Below, in pieces: positions 1 through 11,340 of a stretch of 64,000 nucleotides of DNA. Position numbers and translations under genes: made by a program. Where the stretch lies: positions 128,572,228-128,636,227 of the forward strand of contig CM061235.1 in NCBI GenBank assembly GCA_030848705.1. The letters are read 5' to 3'. This DNA comes from Heracleum sosnowskyi (lineage: Eukaryota; Streptophyta; Magnoliopsida; Apiales; Apiaceae). Below the pieces are notes generated by a model. It did not search any database. It had not been told where the DNA came from and saw nothing but the letters and a program-made list of their open reading frames with translations. The stretch's first letter is position 1, and each line of letters starts with the position of its first letter.

Positions 1-757
1 GTTAGATAAAGTTGTAACAGGTGGATCATAATGAATGAAAGACTGAAACTAGATTAAAAACATCTTACTCATCTATTCCCAAGAAGTGATTGATGCAGGT
101 CCTATCTTTTGAAACCATTGATGAGCATTCTACCTTAGAGTTGAAGCAAGAAGCCTACACTTTGTTAAGTCCTCTACTTGATAGAGTTCCATCTCAGTAT
201 TAAATCTACCAATGTACTCTGCAGGGTCTATACTTCCGTTAAAACGAAGATCTTCTGTACCTGTGAATGCTGATGGGAGAGGGGCTTCTCGTACAGCAGC
301 AGAAAAAGGAGAAGGTGCTGCATCAAGAATAGCACCTCCATGTCCTTCCGACTGAGCAATGAGCCTTCGTAAAGTGTTCAGATTGATACCTTCAAAACCT
401 GGAATTGCCTGAGTTCCACCTTCTGGATGGCTGAGGTATAGGCTCATGTTGATAGGTAGGTCCTCTAGGCGTAGGCTCCCTCTGCTGATGAATACGCCCT
501 CGAGGTGTAGGTTCCCTCTGCTGATAAGTAGGTTCTCCATAGTGAGGCGTAGGTTCTCTCTACTGGTTGAACTGACGCGAACCACTGCCATGATTGGTGT
601 GGTGTCCGCCTTTGTTGTTATGGAACAAAACTATATCTCTGTTCATATCTTCTTCCATTCTTCCATATGGGGGTCCGTGCTCATCTATCCTCCTCTGATG
701 AAAAGCTTGTTCTCCCTGAGGACGAGGTCTCCTAGTTTCTTCCTTTCCTTGATTCAC
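1..757 (-). pseudogene. gag: Tat gag, N-terminal part of the preceding array body
   Basis: Minus-strand gag of the body whose pol lies left of the window. The opening ATG used here is at 757. The frame is broken near 590-560 and again near 130, so the N-terminal arginine/glutamine-rich part and the gag core lie in separate frames. The core contains the run FNGSIDPAEY followed by a tryptophan- and leucine-rich stretch, which is typical of the plant Ty3/gypsy gag domain that packages element RNA into particles. Sequence below 130 continues the core in frame after a stop. The matching unit 2 and unit 3 copies carry the same breaks, so they predate the tandem duplication. Confidence 0.8.
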
Positions 758-1228
758 ATGTCCACTCCTGTAGATAGTTTGAAGAGGAACATGATCTATG
801 TGTACATTTTTGACCCAAAAAGGTACATTTTTTATACTCGGGAGGCGAAAAATACACTTTTAGACTTGAAGGGTTTATGGGTACAACGATCCAAACTTGA
901 AGGGCGAAAATGTCATAAAGCCTTAATAAATTTTATATAATTCTTTCGCTATTGTTTAAGTAATCATTTTTTGGACAAGAAGTCGACAAAATATTTAGAT
1001 TTTTATCTCAACATTTTAACACACTTTGTAAATTTTCACATGCCCTTAAATTGTTGGATTTCAATCCAATATGATTGTATTAGAAATCAAGAATTGGATG
1101 GTATGTCTTGATGGTTAAGTTTGGGATGACTATGTGCGTGTTTGGGGTATCACAAAAAGGTTGACTTATAGCTTAAAATGAGTAAGTGTCATATAAGTGA
1201 TAAGTTGATGAATTCTTATAAGTTATAC
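758..1228. other. Leader between gag and the LTR, no gene seen
   Basis: This stretch is AT-rich and non-coding. The first 200 bases (tandem phrases around 'gacttgaagggttt' and 'aacttgaagggcg') look like a remnant of another repeat. No clear tRNA-complementary primer-binding site is visible, so the 5' leader of the Tat element has probably been replaced or deleted here. The overlapping plus-strand frame from 446 to 940 is a shadow of gag. Confidence 0.4.
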
Positions 1229-1491
1229 GGGTGTTTGGATAAATTTACTTATAAGTTAGTTAAGAGTTTGCTAAATTAAATTTGAAAAAATAATTATTAA
1301 ATACAATGATTTCAACACTTGCATTTTAAATTAAAAAAATATTTAAAAACACAAAGTTAAAAATATAAAGTATTAAAAAACAAAGAAATCAAGTAATAAG
1401 TCAATAAATTCAGGAAAATGTATCACATTATTAACATTTAACTTATCAACATAATTAGTTGAGCTCATAAGTTAGGTTGACAAACATCCCC
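1229..1491. mobile_element. Possible MITE (hAT-like ends) in the Tat leader
   Basis: The ends GGGTGTTTGG and ACAAACATCCCC form an imperfect terminal inverted repeat of about 25 bp, each followed inward by an ACTTAT/ATAAGT motif. The interior is AT-rich and non-coding. Size and ends fit a small non-autonomous DNA transposon. I did not find a convincing target-site duplication, so the exact limits are uncertain. The same piece is at 16649-16911 and near 32095-32354. Confidence 0.4.
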
Positions 1492-1497
1492 ATAAAC

Positions 1498-2456
1498 CAC
1501 TACACCAAAAATTGGCTTTTCCTACCAAGCATTTCCTACCGAAGCATTTCCTACCTATTATTTCCTACCAATTTTCAAGTCAAAGGGTCATTTCCTACCG
1601 TCCCCGCAAACGGTAGGAAATGACCCATGGGAACCACTCATTTCATACCGTCGACGGTAGGAAATGGGTCATGTGGACCCACAATGCCACGTCAAACGAG
1701 AAATGACGTCGTTTTGCTTCACCTATTTCCTACCGCCGAGAGTTGGTAGGAAATGTTGTCGTCATTTCCTACCAACCTTGGTAGGAAATAGGTGTTGTGG
1801 GTCTCATAAGCCACGTCAGTTGTTGTCTTTTTTGACCCATTTCCTACCGTAGATAATTGGTATGAAATGCCGTGCTCATTTACTACCAACCTTGGTAGGA
1901 AATAGGTGTTGTGGGTCTCATAAGCCACGTCAGTTGTTGTCTTTTTTGACCCATTTCCTATCGCCTTCGAAGCGGTAGGAAATGGGTCGTCTATTCAGCA
2001 CACCAAAGACAGCATGTCGTCCTCTGATTGGTTGACATGCCATGTGGCTATTTCCTACCATTTATCGGTAGGAAAAGAGCTGTAATGGAAAATTGAATCT
2101 TATCTACTCCTTGCACTTTTTTTTTGCTTGGTTGACAAAAGAAGTTCAAAGAAAAGAAGAGAAGGAAGAGAAAGAGGAGAAAGAAGAAGAAGGAGAAAAC
2201 TTTCAATGTAAGTTTACATTTGCAAGTTATTTAATTATTTGTTAGAAATGTAAGTTTACATTAGATATTATTAATGTTTATGTATTACTTGAAATGTTTG
2301 TATAGATTATAGATATGTTTTACTTGAAATGTTTGTATAGATTATAGATATGTTTTACTTGAAATGTTTGTATAGATAATAGATGTACATTATATAAATG
2401 TTAAGAAATATGTTAAGAAAATGGTGTTAAAGAGAGTTTAAATGTTAAAAAATATG
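1498..2456. mobile_element. One-sided CACTA (En/Spm-like) transposon end
   Basis: It begins with CACTACACCAAAAATTGG, a CACTA-type terminal repeat. The next 560 bp hold many copies of TTTCCTACC and its complement GGTAGGAAA, several as near-perfect hairpins, as in CACTA subterminal regions. An internal block of about 100 bp is duplicated (about 1772 and 1884). Further in are a purine-rich stretch and three copies of a 39-bp repeat (about 2287-2390). No matching right end (TGTAGTG) exists, so the element is truncated on the right. The third Tat copy lacks the whole piece, so the arrival came after the LTRs had separated. Confidence 0.72.
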
Positions 2457-3360
2457 TTAACTTATAATGTATAAGTAAACCAGGGTAACTAGCTAGCTAA
2501 CTGAATGTTTGAGAATTGAGACCGAGTGAATAGTATGTTTGGAAACTTATAAGAATTTGAATTTAATTTTTATTTAAAATTTAAATATTTAGATATTAGG
2601 GAACTACCAGAATTTTAATAGAGGTGTAAATAGCATCCAGAACGTAAAAGACTTCACAACACAAATGCTTTTACTGTATGAAAGGGTAATGGTCTAATGG
2701 ATAATGGAAATTAGGTTGATGTAACTACTTACTTACTATATTTATATATGAATAGAATATTTTGAAACAACTGGAATAGATGTTTATAAATACATCCAAT
2801 TTTTCTTTCTCAACATTACAATCTCAATTTTAACTGCTACTCCCTCTCTATGCCCCAATTCTATATATCGGGGTTGCCAACGAAAATTAAAATAAAGTAT
2901 AAATTAGTAAAAAAAAATTGGTTACAGTATAAAATGATGAGATAAATTAATGTTTAATGTATAAAGTGGTTACAGAAAAAAAAATAAGTAAATGTAGTTA
3001 ATCTTTATATTATAAAATTTTACTATTTTATAAAAATTTTGAAATGTAAAAATTTAAGAGGTACATGAGAGACATGAAAGGAGAACTAATAATGTAAATC
3101 TAAGCAACTATGAAAAATTGTTGTGATCCTTGTTGCATAACAAGTGTTAAAACTTGTTAGAACATAATACAATTTTAAAAATGTATAATGCTTTAATTAC
3201 TCAAGTTATAATTTTTAAATATTTTAAAAGACCTATTCTTAGATTATTTTCAACTGCGTTATCTAAACTGATTAATTATGTTATAGATACGAGAATTATC
3301 CCATTGGAGTGCTCAATTTTTTATAAATTATGTAAAAAAATTATTTTTGATATGTCAAAT
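2457..3360. other. AT-rich leader or U5-side sequence, no gene seen
   Basis: About 900 bp of AT-rich DNA with homopolymer runs. Short open frames, for example 3154-3378, look like chance. The segment is shared with unit 2 (17877-18781) and the third copy (32365-33263), so it is part of the original Tat element or of an insertion older than the array. No feature can be assigned. Confidence 0.4.
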
Positions 3361-3362
3361 AC

Positions 3363-3536
3363 AGTAGAACTTCTCTAAGGTAATATCCTTGGATCGAAGA
3401 AAAATATTATTATAAGGAGTTTATTCTTAAATATAGGTAATTTTTAAATTTGATTATATAGTGTTGGGACCGTATTTTTTATTATTATATGAAAGTTATT
3501 CTTGTATAAAATATTATTATAAAGAGGTTCTACTAA
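3363..3536. mobile_element. Short MITE-like element with AGTAGAAC ends
   Basis: The left end AGTAGAACTTCTCTAA and the right end AAAGAGGTTCTACT are inverted copies of each other, about 175 bp apart, with an AT-rich interior. This resembles the small plant MITEs with AGTAGAACCTCT ends. A TA target duplication is possible but not clear. Copies lie at 18784-18957 and 45928-46101; the third unit also holds a lone left end just before 33305. Confidence 0.5.
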
Positions 3537-4203
3537 AGATTTTAAACTAAAGATTTTAAACCATCGAAAATGTTCTTAGATACTAATAATTCACTTGTGA
3601 ACACGAGAAATACTAAATTGCATCTCGTCCTCATAAATAAATGTCACATTTATCATGCATTGTAAATCACATATTCACATGTAATTCAATGATAGAAAAC
3701 TCGCAATTATCAAGTTACACATGTTACTGTTCTTGAAACGAAGATTTCGTACTCTCGATCACTTCATACATCACACTCTCGATCACTTCATACATCACTA
3801 ATAACTCGTTCTACCGTCAAACTCTACTAATTCATTCGTATTACACTGCAATAGATTCTTGTTTAGCTTGGTGTGCTCGTAATGTTTGTTTGGCTTTGTC
3901 GGTCTTGTTGAGCTTGTCAGACTTGTTTGGCTTTGTCGGGCTTGTTGCGCTTTGCCGGTCTTGTCTGAACTTCGCTGGAATCGTCTCCAAGCTCCTGAAA
4001 CGGAAATGCCCGCGGGGGTTATGTCCCCGTAAGCACTTCCGGCGTGAGAATAAGTATCCGGTGAACGGAAAACATAATACAAGTATATAAATGTGTATTA
4101 ATTTCTAGAAAGAGAAAGTAGAGAGAAGGCAGAGCAAAACCTAACAGAAATTGAATGTGGTATGGGTGTAATGAATGTTGTGAACCCCGAAGTGACTAGG
4201 AGG
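3537..4203 (-). mobile_element. Tat LTR, probable R/U5 side
   Basis: This lies downstream, on the minus strand, of the TATA box at 4204-4211, so it should contain R and U5. It holds degenerate 10-12 bp repeats of a 'ggctttgtcggtcttgt' type around 3885-3985. The left LTR border was not found: no TG next to a tRNA-complementary site stands out. The plus/minus frames at 3798-4090 are shadows or chance. Confidence 0.5.
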
Positions 4204-4211
4204 TATATATA
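4204..4211 (-). promoter_or_regulatory. TATA box of the Tat LTR promoter
   Basis: TATATATA read on the minus strand, within CCTATATATACCTCC. It is followed about 30 bases on (toward 4175) by a C/A-rich stretch suited to a transcription start. Its direction agrees with minus-strand gag-pol. The same box is at 19625-19632 and 46765-46772. Confidence 0.6.
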
Positions 4212-4213
4212 GG

Positions 4214-4932
4214 CTAGTGTCATGTGCAGTGCACATGACTCAGTGTCCACGTGGAGGACAAGGGCTACAAATTAGGATCTTGGTCGGGGTCAATGTCCAC
4301 CTTGTGTCACTTGCATTCTGTCTTGACGTTTGGACCATGTACTTATGCCAGCTTTATTGCAGATATCAGTGTCTTGTCCTTGTTAGCTTTGTCTTGTGTG
4401 TAGCTTTGTTGCAGGCATCAATGCCTTGTCCTTGTTAACTTTGTCTTGTGTGTACTTATCTGTTGTGCTACGTGTCATGTCCAATCCTTGTGGGCTTGGT
4501 GGACCTTGTCGGCTTTGTGGACCTTGCAAGCATTGTGGACCTTGCAGGCCTTGTTCTGGACTTGGGCTTAATTTTAATTTATGAGTTGACCTTTTACAAA
4601 TCACATAATATCATTTGCCCCCCACTCCCTCATTCATCTTTAGAGGGACGGGGGAGTAGTAAAGGATTTATATAGGAGTTGGGTAGGATTCGAGATGACC
4701 TTGCTGATCCAGAGAATACTTAGTAAATGGTTTATTGCCCCCTACTAAATTTTGAATAGGTCCAAGAACTTGGGTAGGATAATTGTTTAAGAGTACAAGT
4801 AAATTTAAGAGGATCTTGTTGAGCCGAATGTGTTATTGTAAAAAATTTATTGCCCCCCACTTAAGTTTGGATAGGTCCAAGGACTTTAGTAGGAGTTTTG
4901 TCCGAGAGAACAAGTCGATCCGAGAGGACCTT
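4214..4932 (-). mobile_element. Tat LTR, U3 portion with 116-bp tandem repeat
   Basis: Upstream of the TATA box on the minus strand. From about 4615 a repeat starting TTGCCCCCCACT recurs at 4734 and 4850 (period 116-119 bp). Each copy ends in a phrase like CCGAGAGAACAAGTCGATCC. The third repeat is cut at 4932 by a foreign LTR. The rest of the U3, with more repeat copies, is seen only at the third LTR from 52288. Between 4480 and 4560 there are short GC-richer repeats of 'ggaccttg'. Confidence 0.65.
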
Positions 4933-7210
4933 TGTAGTAACCCGAATGTTCAGGATTTATCAATATTATTATTATTATTTAATAATATTTTGAGATTTAT
5001 GACATGTGAACTTTGTCTGAAAGGTTGATACTTGAAATATGGTAATTAGATGTTTACCTGGTGAATGGTATAAGTTAAAATCTATGTGTATGCTTTTAAT
5101 TGCATTTTATATGATTTGTTTTATTAAAAATCAAATATTTTTGACCTTCCGGGAATTTTATAAAATCACCGGAGACTCTGTTAATTGTGAAATCTTTTTC
5201 ATTACTCTCCTTTTATATTATATTACTTTCTAAAATTGATGGAGGAATTTATTTTCGGTTTTAAGGATTTAAAAATGATTTTTCGATTTAAATTCCATGT
5301 TGTGGTTTAAACTTTGAAAAATTCATATTTAATTCATTTTTTTATCACAAAAATATTTTAAAAATATGTGTGAGCTTGTAAGTATGTGCTCTTTATTTTT
5401 AAATAAAGAGTTTGATTTTTAGTTAGTATTTTCATTTTATTTCGGATTTTAAAAATGTTATTTATTGGTTTTTCTTTTATTAAAAATCAGATTTCAGAAT
5501 TGTGTAATGACGGGGTTACAAAAACCCTCACGATCAGTTTTTTTCCCCCAATTCTCCTCTCATCTCTCCCTTACAAATCTCTCTCTTTCTTTCTTCAACT
5601 TCTAATTGATTTCGTTACTTAAATTCGTAGTATTTATAATCAAATAGAAGGCCTTTTAAATCTCTACTGAACCATGTCAATTTCGTGGAGGTTTATTGGA
5701 TTCGAAAAATTGGGGTTTTATTTTGGGGTTCGATTTTTGGGCATGTTTGATCATGGATGGTAATTATTATTGGTATTTGTTGGTTGACATGTGATTAAAT
5801 GATTAGTAGGATAGATATATATGCTTATATGTGCAGTTTTTGTTCTTCTTGATGTCATTTTTGTTCATCGGAAACTTTGAGTTAGTCGGATTACCATTTT
5901 GATTAATTGTTTGTTAAATTGGATTAAGAATAAGCATGTATCACAGTCCGTAGATGTGATTTCGTGTATGATTAGTTATTTTCTGTTTGGTTTTGAATTA
6001 GTTAGGATTTTGGTTTGATTCACCGGAAAATTTTAAGTTGTCACCGGAAGTTATTAGTTTCTGATTCGTTTTGCAGTTGTGGGATTGTAACATCCATTGT
6101 AATTATTTGTGGTTAGTTTGGGTTCAAATAGGGGGTTAGAGTTAGCATGGATTTTGAGTTAAGATATGGAGTTGTAGCACACTTATAGCACCCACAACAT
6201 TGTCTCTATTTTAGCAGTTTATTCGGAGGTCTCTAAGCCATGTTTAAGAAGTGGGGTTGTGTAGGTTATGTTGAATTTAGTCTCTAGTTTATGCACGCGA
6301 AAGAATCGTGTTATTCCGATTAGTGAGCAAGGAGATATTAAGGTTTTAGTATAGCTTGGGCAGAATTTTCCAACCTCTCGGGTTACTGTTTTTAAAGCCA
6401 CATTTTACCTACTTAAGCTTTGTATTTTGAGATGAAACTTTTACTGTAGGTTGGAGTAATGTTTAGGAGTGTCTCATAAATATTTCGTATAAAAACCATA
6501 AATTTTCAATTTACTAAAAATCATCGAGTGAGGGTTGTTCGTACCCTTGGCTCTAGTTTTCTTTCTTGGTTGGTGCATAGTATAAGTTTATACTTGGTTG
6601 ATTGCATATGATTGATAAATGGATTATGGTGGTGGTAGCTTGATATTTGCGTTAACTTGATTTCATGTTCGAACATAGATGGTTTCATGAGTTTTTACTT
6701 GATACATGTAGATAGTGGTATAAAAGTTGTTTTGTTAAGAGAATTGGGAGTCAATTGCTATTTATGTGTTTAAATGAATTAGGGAGTTTAATTGGAGTCT
6801 AATTTTGGACATTTGTTGAGTAGGAACTGTTATTTAAGGTGTGTATTGTGTTGAATTGAATAAATTATTAAGGGTTATGGTTAGTATGAAATTGTTTGTG
6901 AATTATCGAATTACTTGTCGTCGGGGGTTTTTGCAGCAACACTGCCTCTGTGTGGAGCCCTGTTTCGAACCGTTTAAGATCATGTTTAAGCTGTGATTTT
7001 ACGAGATTCATGTTCTCCTCAGAGCCTAGTGCTAGCATGTGAAAGATTGGTAGCGTTTCGATTAGTGAGCTACTAGATATAGTTATTTTGGTATAGTATA
7101 CACAGATTGATAAAACTGGGCTGACATAAACTCCGTAGTTAATTCATTATTTGTTGAAATATTTGGCATCTGTTAGAAAGATCTTGGATTTTATTCAACT
7201 TTCGCTCTTT
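4933..7210. mobile_element. Truncated nested LTR, left 2.28 kb
   Basis: It starts TGTAGTAACCCG right after ACCTT, the same base at which the complete 4,795-bp copy at 47493-52287 starts. Homology to that copy ends at 7210, where a deletion joins it to the start of the antisense pseudogene. The deletion also removed the right half of the insertion, the U3 start of the Tat LTR and the Tat polypurine tract. Around 5535-5640 there is a CT-rich stretch like a plant 5' leader. The small plus-strand frames inside show no recognisable protein. Confidence 0.75.
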
Positions 7211-7218
7211 AAAGGGAA

Positions 7219-9033
7219 AATGGTTGAGGCCTCGCCCCCCTATGAGGATGCATTGGTTCGAAATTGAGGACCTTCCAATACCAAGGAGGGTGTTAACCAA
7301 TAAACTAGCCGAGCTAGGATTTTGATATCCTATGCACGACTTTCTTCATTCCATTATCAATTTTTATAAGATTGCCCCATCCAATTATCGCCCAACAGTT
7401 ATAGGGTTGCTATCGGATTGTTTATGATGTATAAAAACAAAGGCTACGAGGCTCCCATGATGGAAGAGATTAGATATTTTCTTTCCCTAAGGAAAAGTGG
7501 GAAAGACTTGGGCTTCTATTACCTCGCCTTCTTCGCGAGTCATGACAAGAAAGGCTTCTATTCTGGGAACCCAAGAAACATGAAAATATGGAAGAAAGAT
7601 TACTTCTACTTGTACGGAGTTCCCCGAATCAGAACTCAATTCAACTTGGAAGCATGTAAGTTAAATCATAGCGTCGCCCTCCTGTTGATCTTTGTTTAAT
7701 TTAAATTATAATTTATACTTATCGTGTCTCCTTGTACATAGACTAACCTACACAATCAGAGCTGAAAGGAGAGGCTTTGGCTAGAGTCAAAAAAATCTTA
7801 AAACTTTCTCCTGCCGAGAAAGACTTAGATAGGCTCGTCACCCCTGAGACACTGCGTGCTCACGGTTTTTACAACAAAGGATTTGGGAAAATTCCCCCCG
7901 TGAAGTTCGTTAGAAATTCTTCTAAAAAGATTCTAAGAAAATTAACAAAACATCTAACTAGAAAAGGTAACCTCGCTTCTTCTCTTAGAAACGTCGCCCC
8001 TCCTTATTACTTTGTTTGCTTCTGGATCTTTAAAATGTCGCCTTCAATTTTTAAAATTTTAAATAACCTTCAATGTTTCCTTTCAGGTAAGATGGCACAA
8101 CTTCCATTTGGTAAAAACCCCTTCAACAAACGTATCCTAGTTTCTTCAACCACAGCGGTGGAGACACATCGCCCCCTCAGTATCCTTCCCACTAGCTCAA
8201 CTGTCCCACATCCTCTTCCAAGAACAGAAAAGAATGACAGGGGAAATAAACGGGAATGATACAAGACTCCCAAGGGTCTTAACAAGAGAAGTAAGCCTGG
8301 AGTACTAGAGGGCGAGCCTCCTCTACAACTGGTGACATCTACTTTTGGTTCCTTGGCTGCAAACCATTATTCTGATGATGATGCCAAACTCTTCATGAAA
8401 AGAGATAGCTCTGACGCCGAGTTTACCTTTAAAATGGGTCTTGGCGAGGCTTTCTACCATGGTCTAAACGTTCTTTCTGAAAAGAACACGATCATCCATG
8501 ATCAAGACAAGGCTATGAAGAAGTGGAAAGGCGAGGCTTCCTCCCTCAAGTCTCAATTGCTCGAAACCTAGAAAAAGCTTGATGAAGAGTCCAAGGCTAG
8601 GAAGGACGAGGTTGGGAAAATTCAAGCTGATTTTGACAAACTCACAATCGATTCCAAGGCCGCAGGCGAGGCTATGAAAAAGGAAAATGACAAATTGATA
8701 AAAAAATTGGACGAGCTTAGGGCGAGTACCAATAAGGAGTTAAGTGATGCCTATAACCTCGGCTTCTTAGGCTATCTCCAAAATTTCCTTGCGGGTGATC
8801 CAGATTATGACTGGTCAAAACACTTCGCCCCTTCAACTTCTGGTTATATGATCACTTTCAAGGCGAATAGTGTGAGAGGCATTGAGGAGGCGAGAGAGGA
8901 TCTTCACAAGAAGATTGAAACTAAGCTTGAGATCAGAATCGCAGAAGAGGCGAAGAAGGATGTCATGGATGGAGGTAGCCGTGTGGGCGAGAATGCGCAG
9001 AATGTGTCCCCCTCTGATACCACCGTTTCTTGA
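7219..9033 (+). pseudogene. Antisense extra gene of a Tat element, broken (gypsy-type transposon domain plus coiled coil)
   Basis: Plus-strand gene convergent with gag-pol, between pol and the 3' LTR. A probable start is the ATG at 7219. The N-terminal part can be read from about 7252 (WFEIEDLP) through 7330-7420 (KIAPSNYRPT) and 7418-7654 (GFYYLAFF, WKKDYFY). This pattern fits the plant 'putative gypsy type transposon' domain (Pfam Transposase_28, from memory). GT-AG introns are likely at about 7655-7759 and 7967-8086 (TTTCCTTTCAG). From 7777 to 9033 a single frame is broken only by TGA at 8257 and TAG at 8569. The C-terminal part is a lysine/glutamate-rich coiled coil. Stops and a frameshift near 7418 make it a pseudogene. 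Its cellular role is unknown. Confidence 0.7.
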
Positions 9034-9376
9034 CTACATGATTTTTTTATTTTTGCAAACACAATTGGAATACGAGCCTTCCGTTAATGGCTTCACAAGT
9101 TGTATGATTAACTTTACTGTTTTTAACTCTATTGGAGATGCGCACCTTCCCTTTAATGGTGTCGCACTTACAAAATTTATCTTTCATATGCTATCATACG
9201 TATTTTGTCTTACAATCGAATCTCACCGATCAATAATCATAACCTCGCCCTTTAATCTTACTTGGCAAAATTTAAACATGAAACAAAACACTGATGTCTC
9301 GCTCATCAGTAATCATAACCTCGCTTTTTAGCGATATTTGGCAGAATTAAAATTTGAAGCAGAAAAAACTAATAAT

Positions 9377-9590
9377 CTCGCCCATGTCAATACTTGACAG
9401 AATTGAAGTTTGAGGCAGAAAAATAATAATCTCGCCCATGTCAATACTTGACAGAATTGAAGTTTGAGGCAGAAAAATGATAATCTCGCCCATGTCAATA
9501 CTTAATAGAATTGAAGTTTGAGGAAGAAAAATGATAATCTCGCCCATGTCAATACTTGACAGAATTGAAGGAAGGACTCCAAGATTTTAC
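9377..9590. repeat. 54-bp tandem repeat, 4 copies
   Basis: CTCGCCCATG recurs at 9377, 9431, 9485 and 9539, an exact 54-bp spacing. Degenerate relatives lie upstream from about 9240. It sits in the untranslated part between pol and the 3' LTR, where Tat/Ogre elements are known to carry hypervariable tandem repeats. Confidence 0.9.
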
Positions 9591-9949
9591 ATGCGTTTAG
9601 TGGACTTACACTTCCTGAGAAAGTCGTATTCCTACGCATCTTTTTCCATGAAGAAAGGAATCCAAGCTGCTCCATGCGTTTAGTGGACTTACGCTTCCTG
9701 AGAAAGTCGTGTTTCTACGCACCTTTTCCTTAAGAGGGAGGACTCTCTTCTCCATAAGAGGGAGGACTCTTCTCTACATAAGAGGTAGGACTCGCTTCAC
9801 CTTAAGAGGGTGGACTCTCTTCTTCATAAGAGGAATGACTCTTTTCTTCATAAGAGGGTGGACTCTCTTCACCTATAAGAGGGTGGACTTTCTTCACCAT
9901 AAGAGGGTGGACTCTCTTCACCTATAAGAGGGTGGACTCTCTTCTTGGT
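9591..9949. repeat. 83-bp duplication followed by a 24-25 bp minisatellite, 9 copies
   Basis: ATGCGTTTAGTGGACTTA occurs at 9591 and 9674. From 9731, TAAGAGG recurs at 9755, 9779, 9803, 9827, 9851, 9876, 9900 and 9925, each followed by a GGACTCTCTTC-type phrase. The open frame across it (9709-9927) is only the repeat translated. From 9950 to 10208 there is non-coding 3' sequence up to the pol stop. Confidence 0.9.
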
Positions 9950-10208
9950 GAGCTTCCTGGAAGTACGGATATGCACCCCGGAAGTACGGGTTTACCAAGG
10001 TATTGTAAAACATATCAAGTAAGAAAGTTTCTTCAAGAATTGCAAACTAAGCAAAACAAAGATAAAAAACTTGTGAGAAAAACATGCATGTTTTATTCAT
10101 AAATATAGGATAAGTTCTGTCAAAGGAGGAGTACATGCACTACCCCCTAGACTTTATTGCAAATAAATTAAGATAAAGTCTACACGAGTTTTAAGATAGT
10201 AGCGTACA

Positions 10209-11340
10209 CTACTGATAGTACTTCTTAAGATGCTCCATGTTCCAAGCACGAGGGATGTGTTTCCCATTCATATCAGCAAGATAGTAAGTCCCACTCCATA
10301 ACACAGCTCGGACTCGGTAGGGTCCTTCCCAGTTTGCTCCAAAGACTCCATAATTGTGAATCTTAGAATTTGGCATAAACCGGCGTATGACATAGTCACC
10401 TACCTTCAAAGGCCTGGACCTTACCTTGGTATTGTAGTGCTTCGCCACCCTCCGGTGATAGGATGCTAACCGGGTTTGAGAAGTATCTCGGAGTTCCTCC
10501 ACCATGTCTAGGTACAGTCGATGATTAACCTCATTAACTTTTGGATTAAAATGATCCCTCCTAAATGATCCGGCCCCAAGTTCAATCGGAACCATAGCTT
10601 CACACCCATAAGTCAAAACAAAAGGAGCCTCTCCCGTGGTGGTTCTAGGCGTAGTGTTGTAACTCCACAAGACATTGGGCAACTCCTCGGGCCAATTACC
10701 CTTGCTTTCTTCCAACTTCGCCTTCAGAGTATGTTTGATAATTTTGTTAACTACTTCTGTCTGTCCATTAGTTTGGGGATGACTAACGGTGAAGAAACTC
10801 TTCACAATTCCTAGGTTATCACACATCTCTCTCATCTCTTTGCTGTCAAATGGCTTTCCATTATCTGAAATGAGTTTATAAGGAATTCCAAATCGACAAA
10901 CAATGGACCTATACACAAAGTCCACTAGCTTCTTAGCGGTAATCGTGGCTAAAAGCTCAGCCTCCGGCCACTTGGTAAAGTAGTCCACAGAAACCACAAC
11001 ATATTTGACACCTCCCTTTCCCTTAGGTAACTCTTCCATCAAATTAATTCCCCACATAGAGAAAGGCCAAGGACTAGTGATAAAAGTAAGTGGAGCAGCA
11101 AGGTTATGAATGTAATTGGCATACCTTTGGCACTTATCACAAGCTTGAACAAACTGAATAGCATCTTACTTTAAGGTAGTTCAAAAATACCCCTGTCATA
11201 GCACCTTTTGAGCTAAGGATCCACCCCCGAGTGATTACCACAAATACCTTCATGAATCTCTTGAAGAACGTAAGTACACTCATCGCCATCCAAACACTTG
11301 AGCAGAGGCTGATTAAATCCTCGTCGATAAAGAACTCCCT
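10209..11340 (-). pseudogene. int: Tat integrase, broken
   Basis: Integrase inserts element cDNA into host DNA. Read on the minus strand, the zinc-binding part lies about 11340-11100: histidines in EIHEGICGNH, then CDKC, interrupted by a stop and a frameshift. The catalytic core runs in the open frame from 11057. The expected first catalytic aspartate in the WGID motif is asparagine (WGIN, near 11045). The second, in ISDNGKPFDS, and the glutamate, in NGQTEVVNK, are intact. The C-terminal end has the usual gypsy YNTTPRTTTGEAPF run and a basic WEGPYRV region. The protein would be inactive. Confidence 0.88.

Noticed and set aside
446..940. Plus-strand 164-codon frame (also at 15872 and 31298)
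   Set aside because: It lies opposite gag, shows no protein-like family pattern, and is explained by the antisense of the gag coding sequence.
4217..4675. Overlapping Cys/Leu-rich frames in the Tat U3
   Set aside because: They arise from short GC-richer repeats on both strands; no conserved domain and no start context.
5535..7070. A host gene with a CT-rich 5' leader inside the nested LTR
   Set aside because: The leader-like stretch looks real, but no coding frame of note follows. It fits an LTR leader better.
9709..9927. Short plus-strand frame with RGRTLF repeats
   Set aside because: It is the 24-bp minisatellite translated; 24 is a multiple of 3, so it stays open by chance.
9377..9949. 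CRISPR-like regularly spaced repeats
   Set aside because: The repeats are contiguous monomers of 54 and 24 bp with no unique spacers, in a plant retroelement 3' region.
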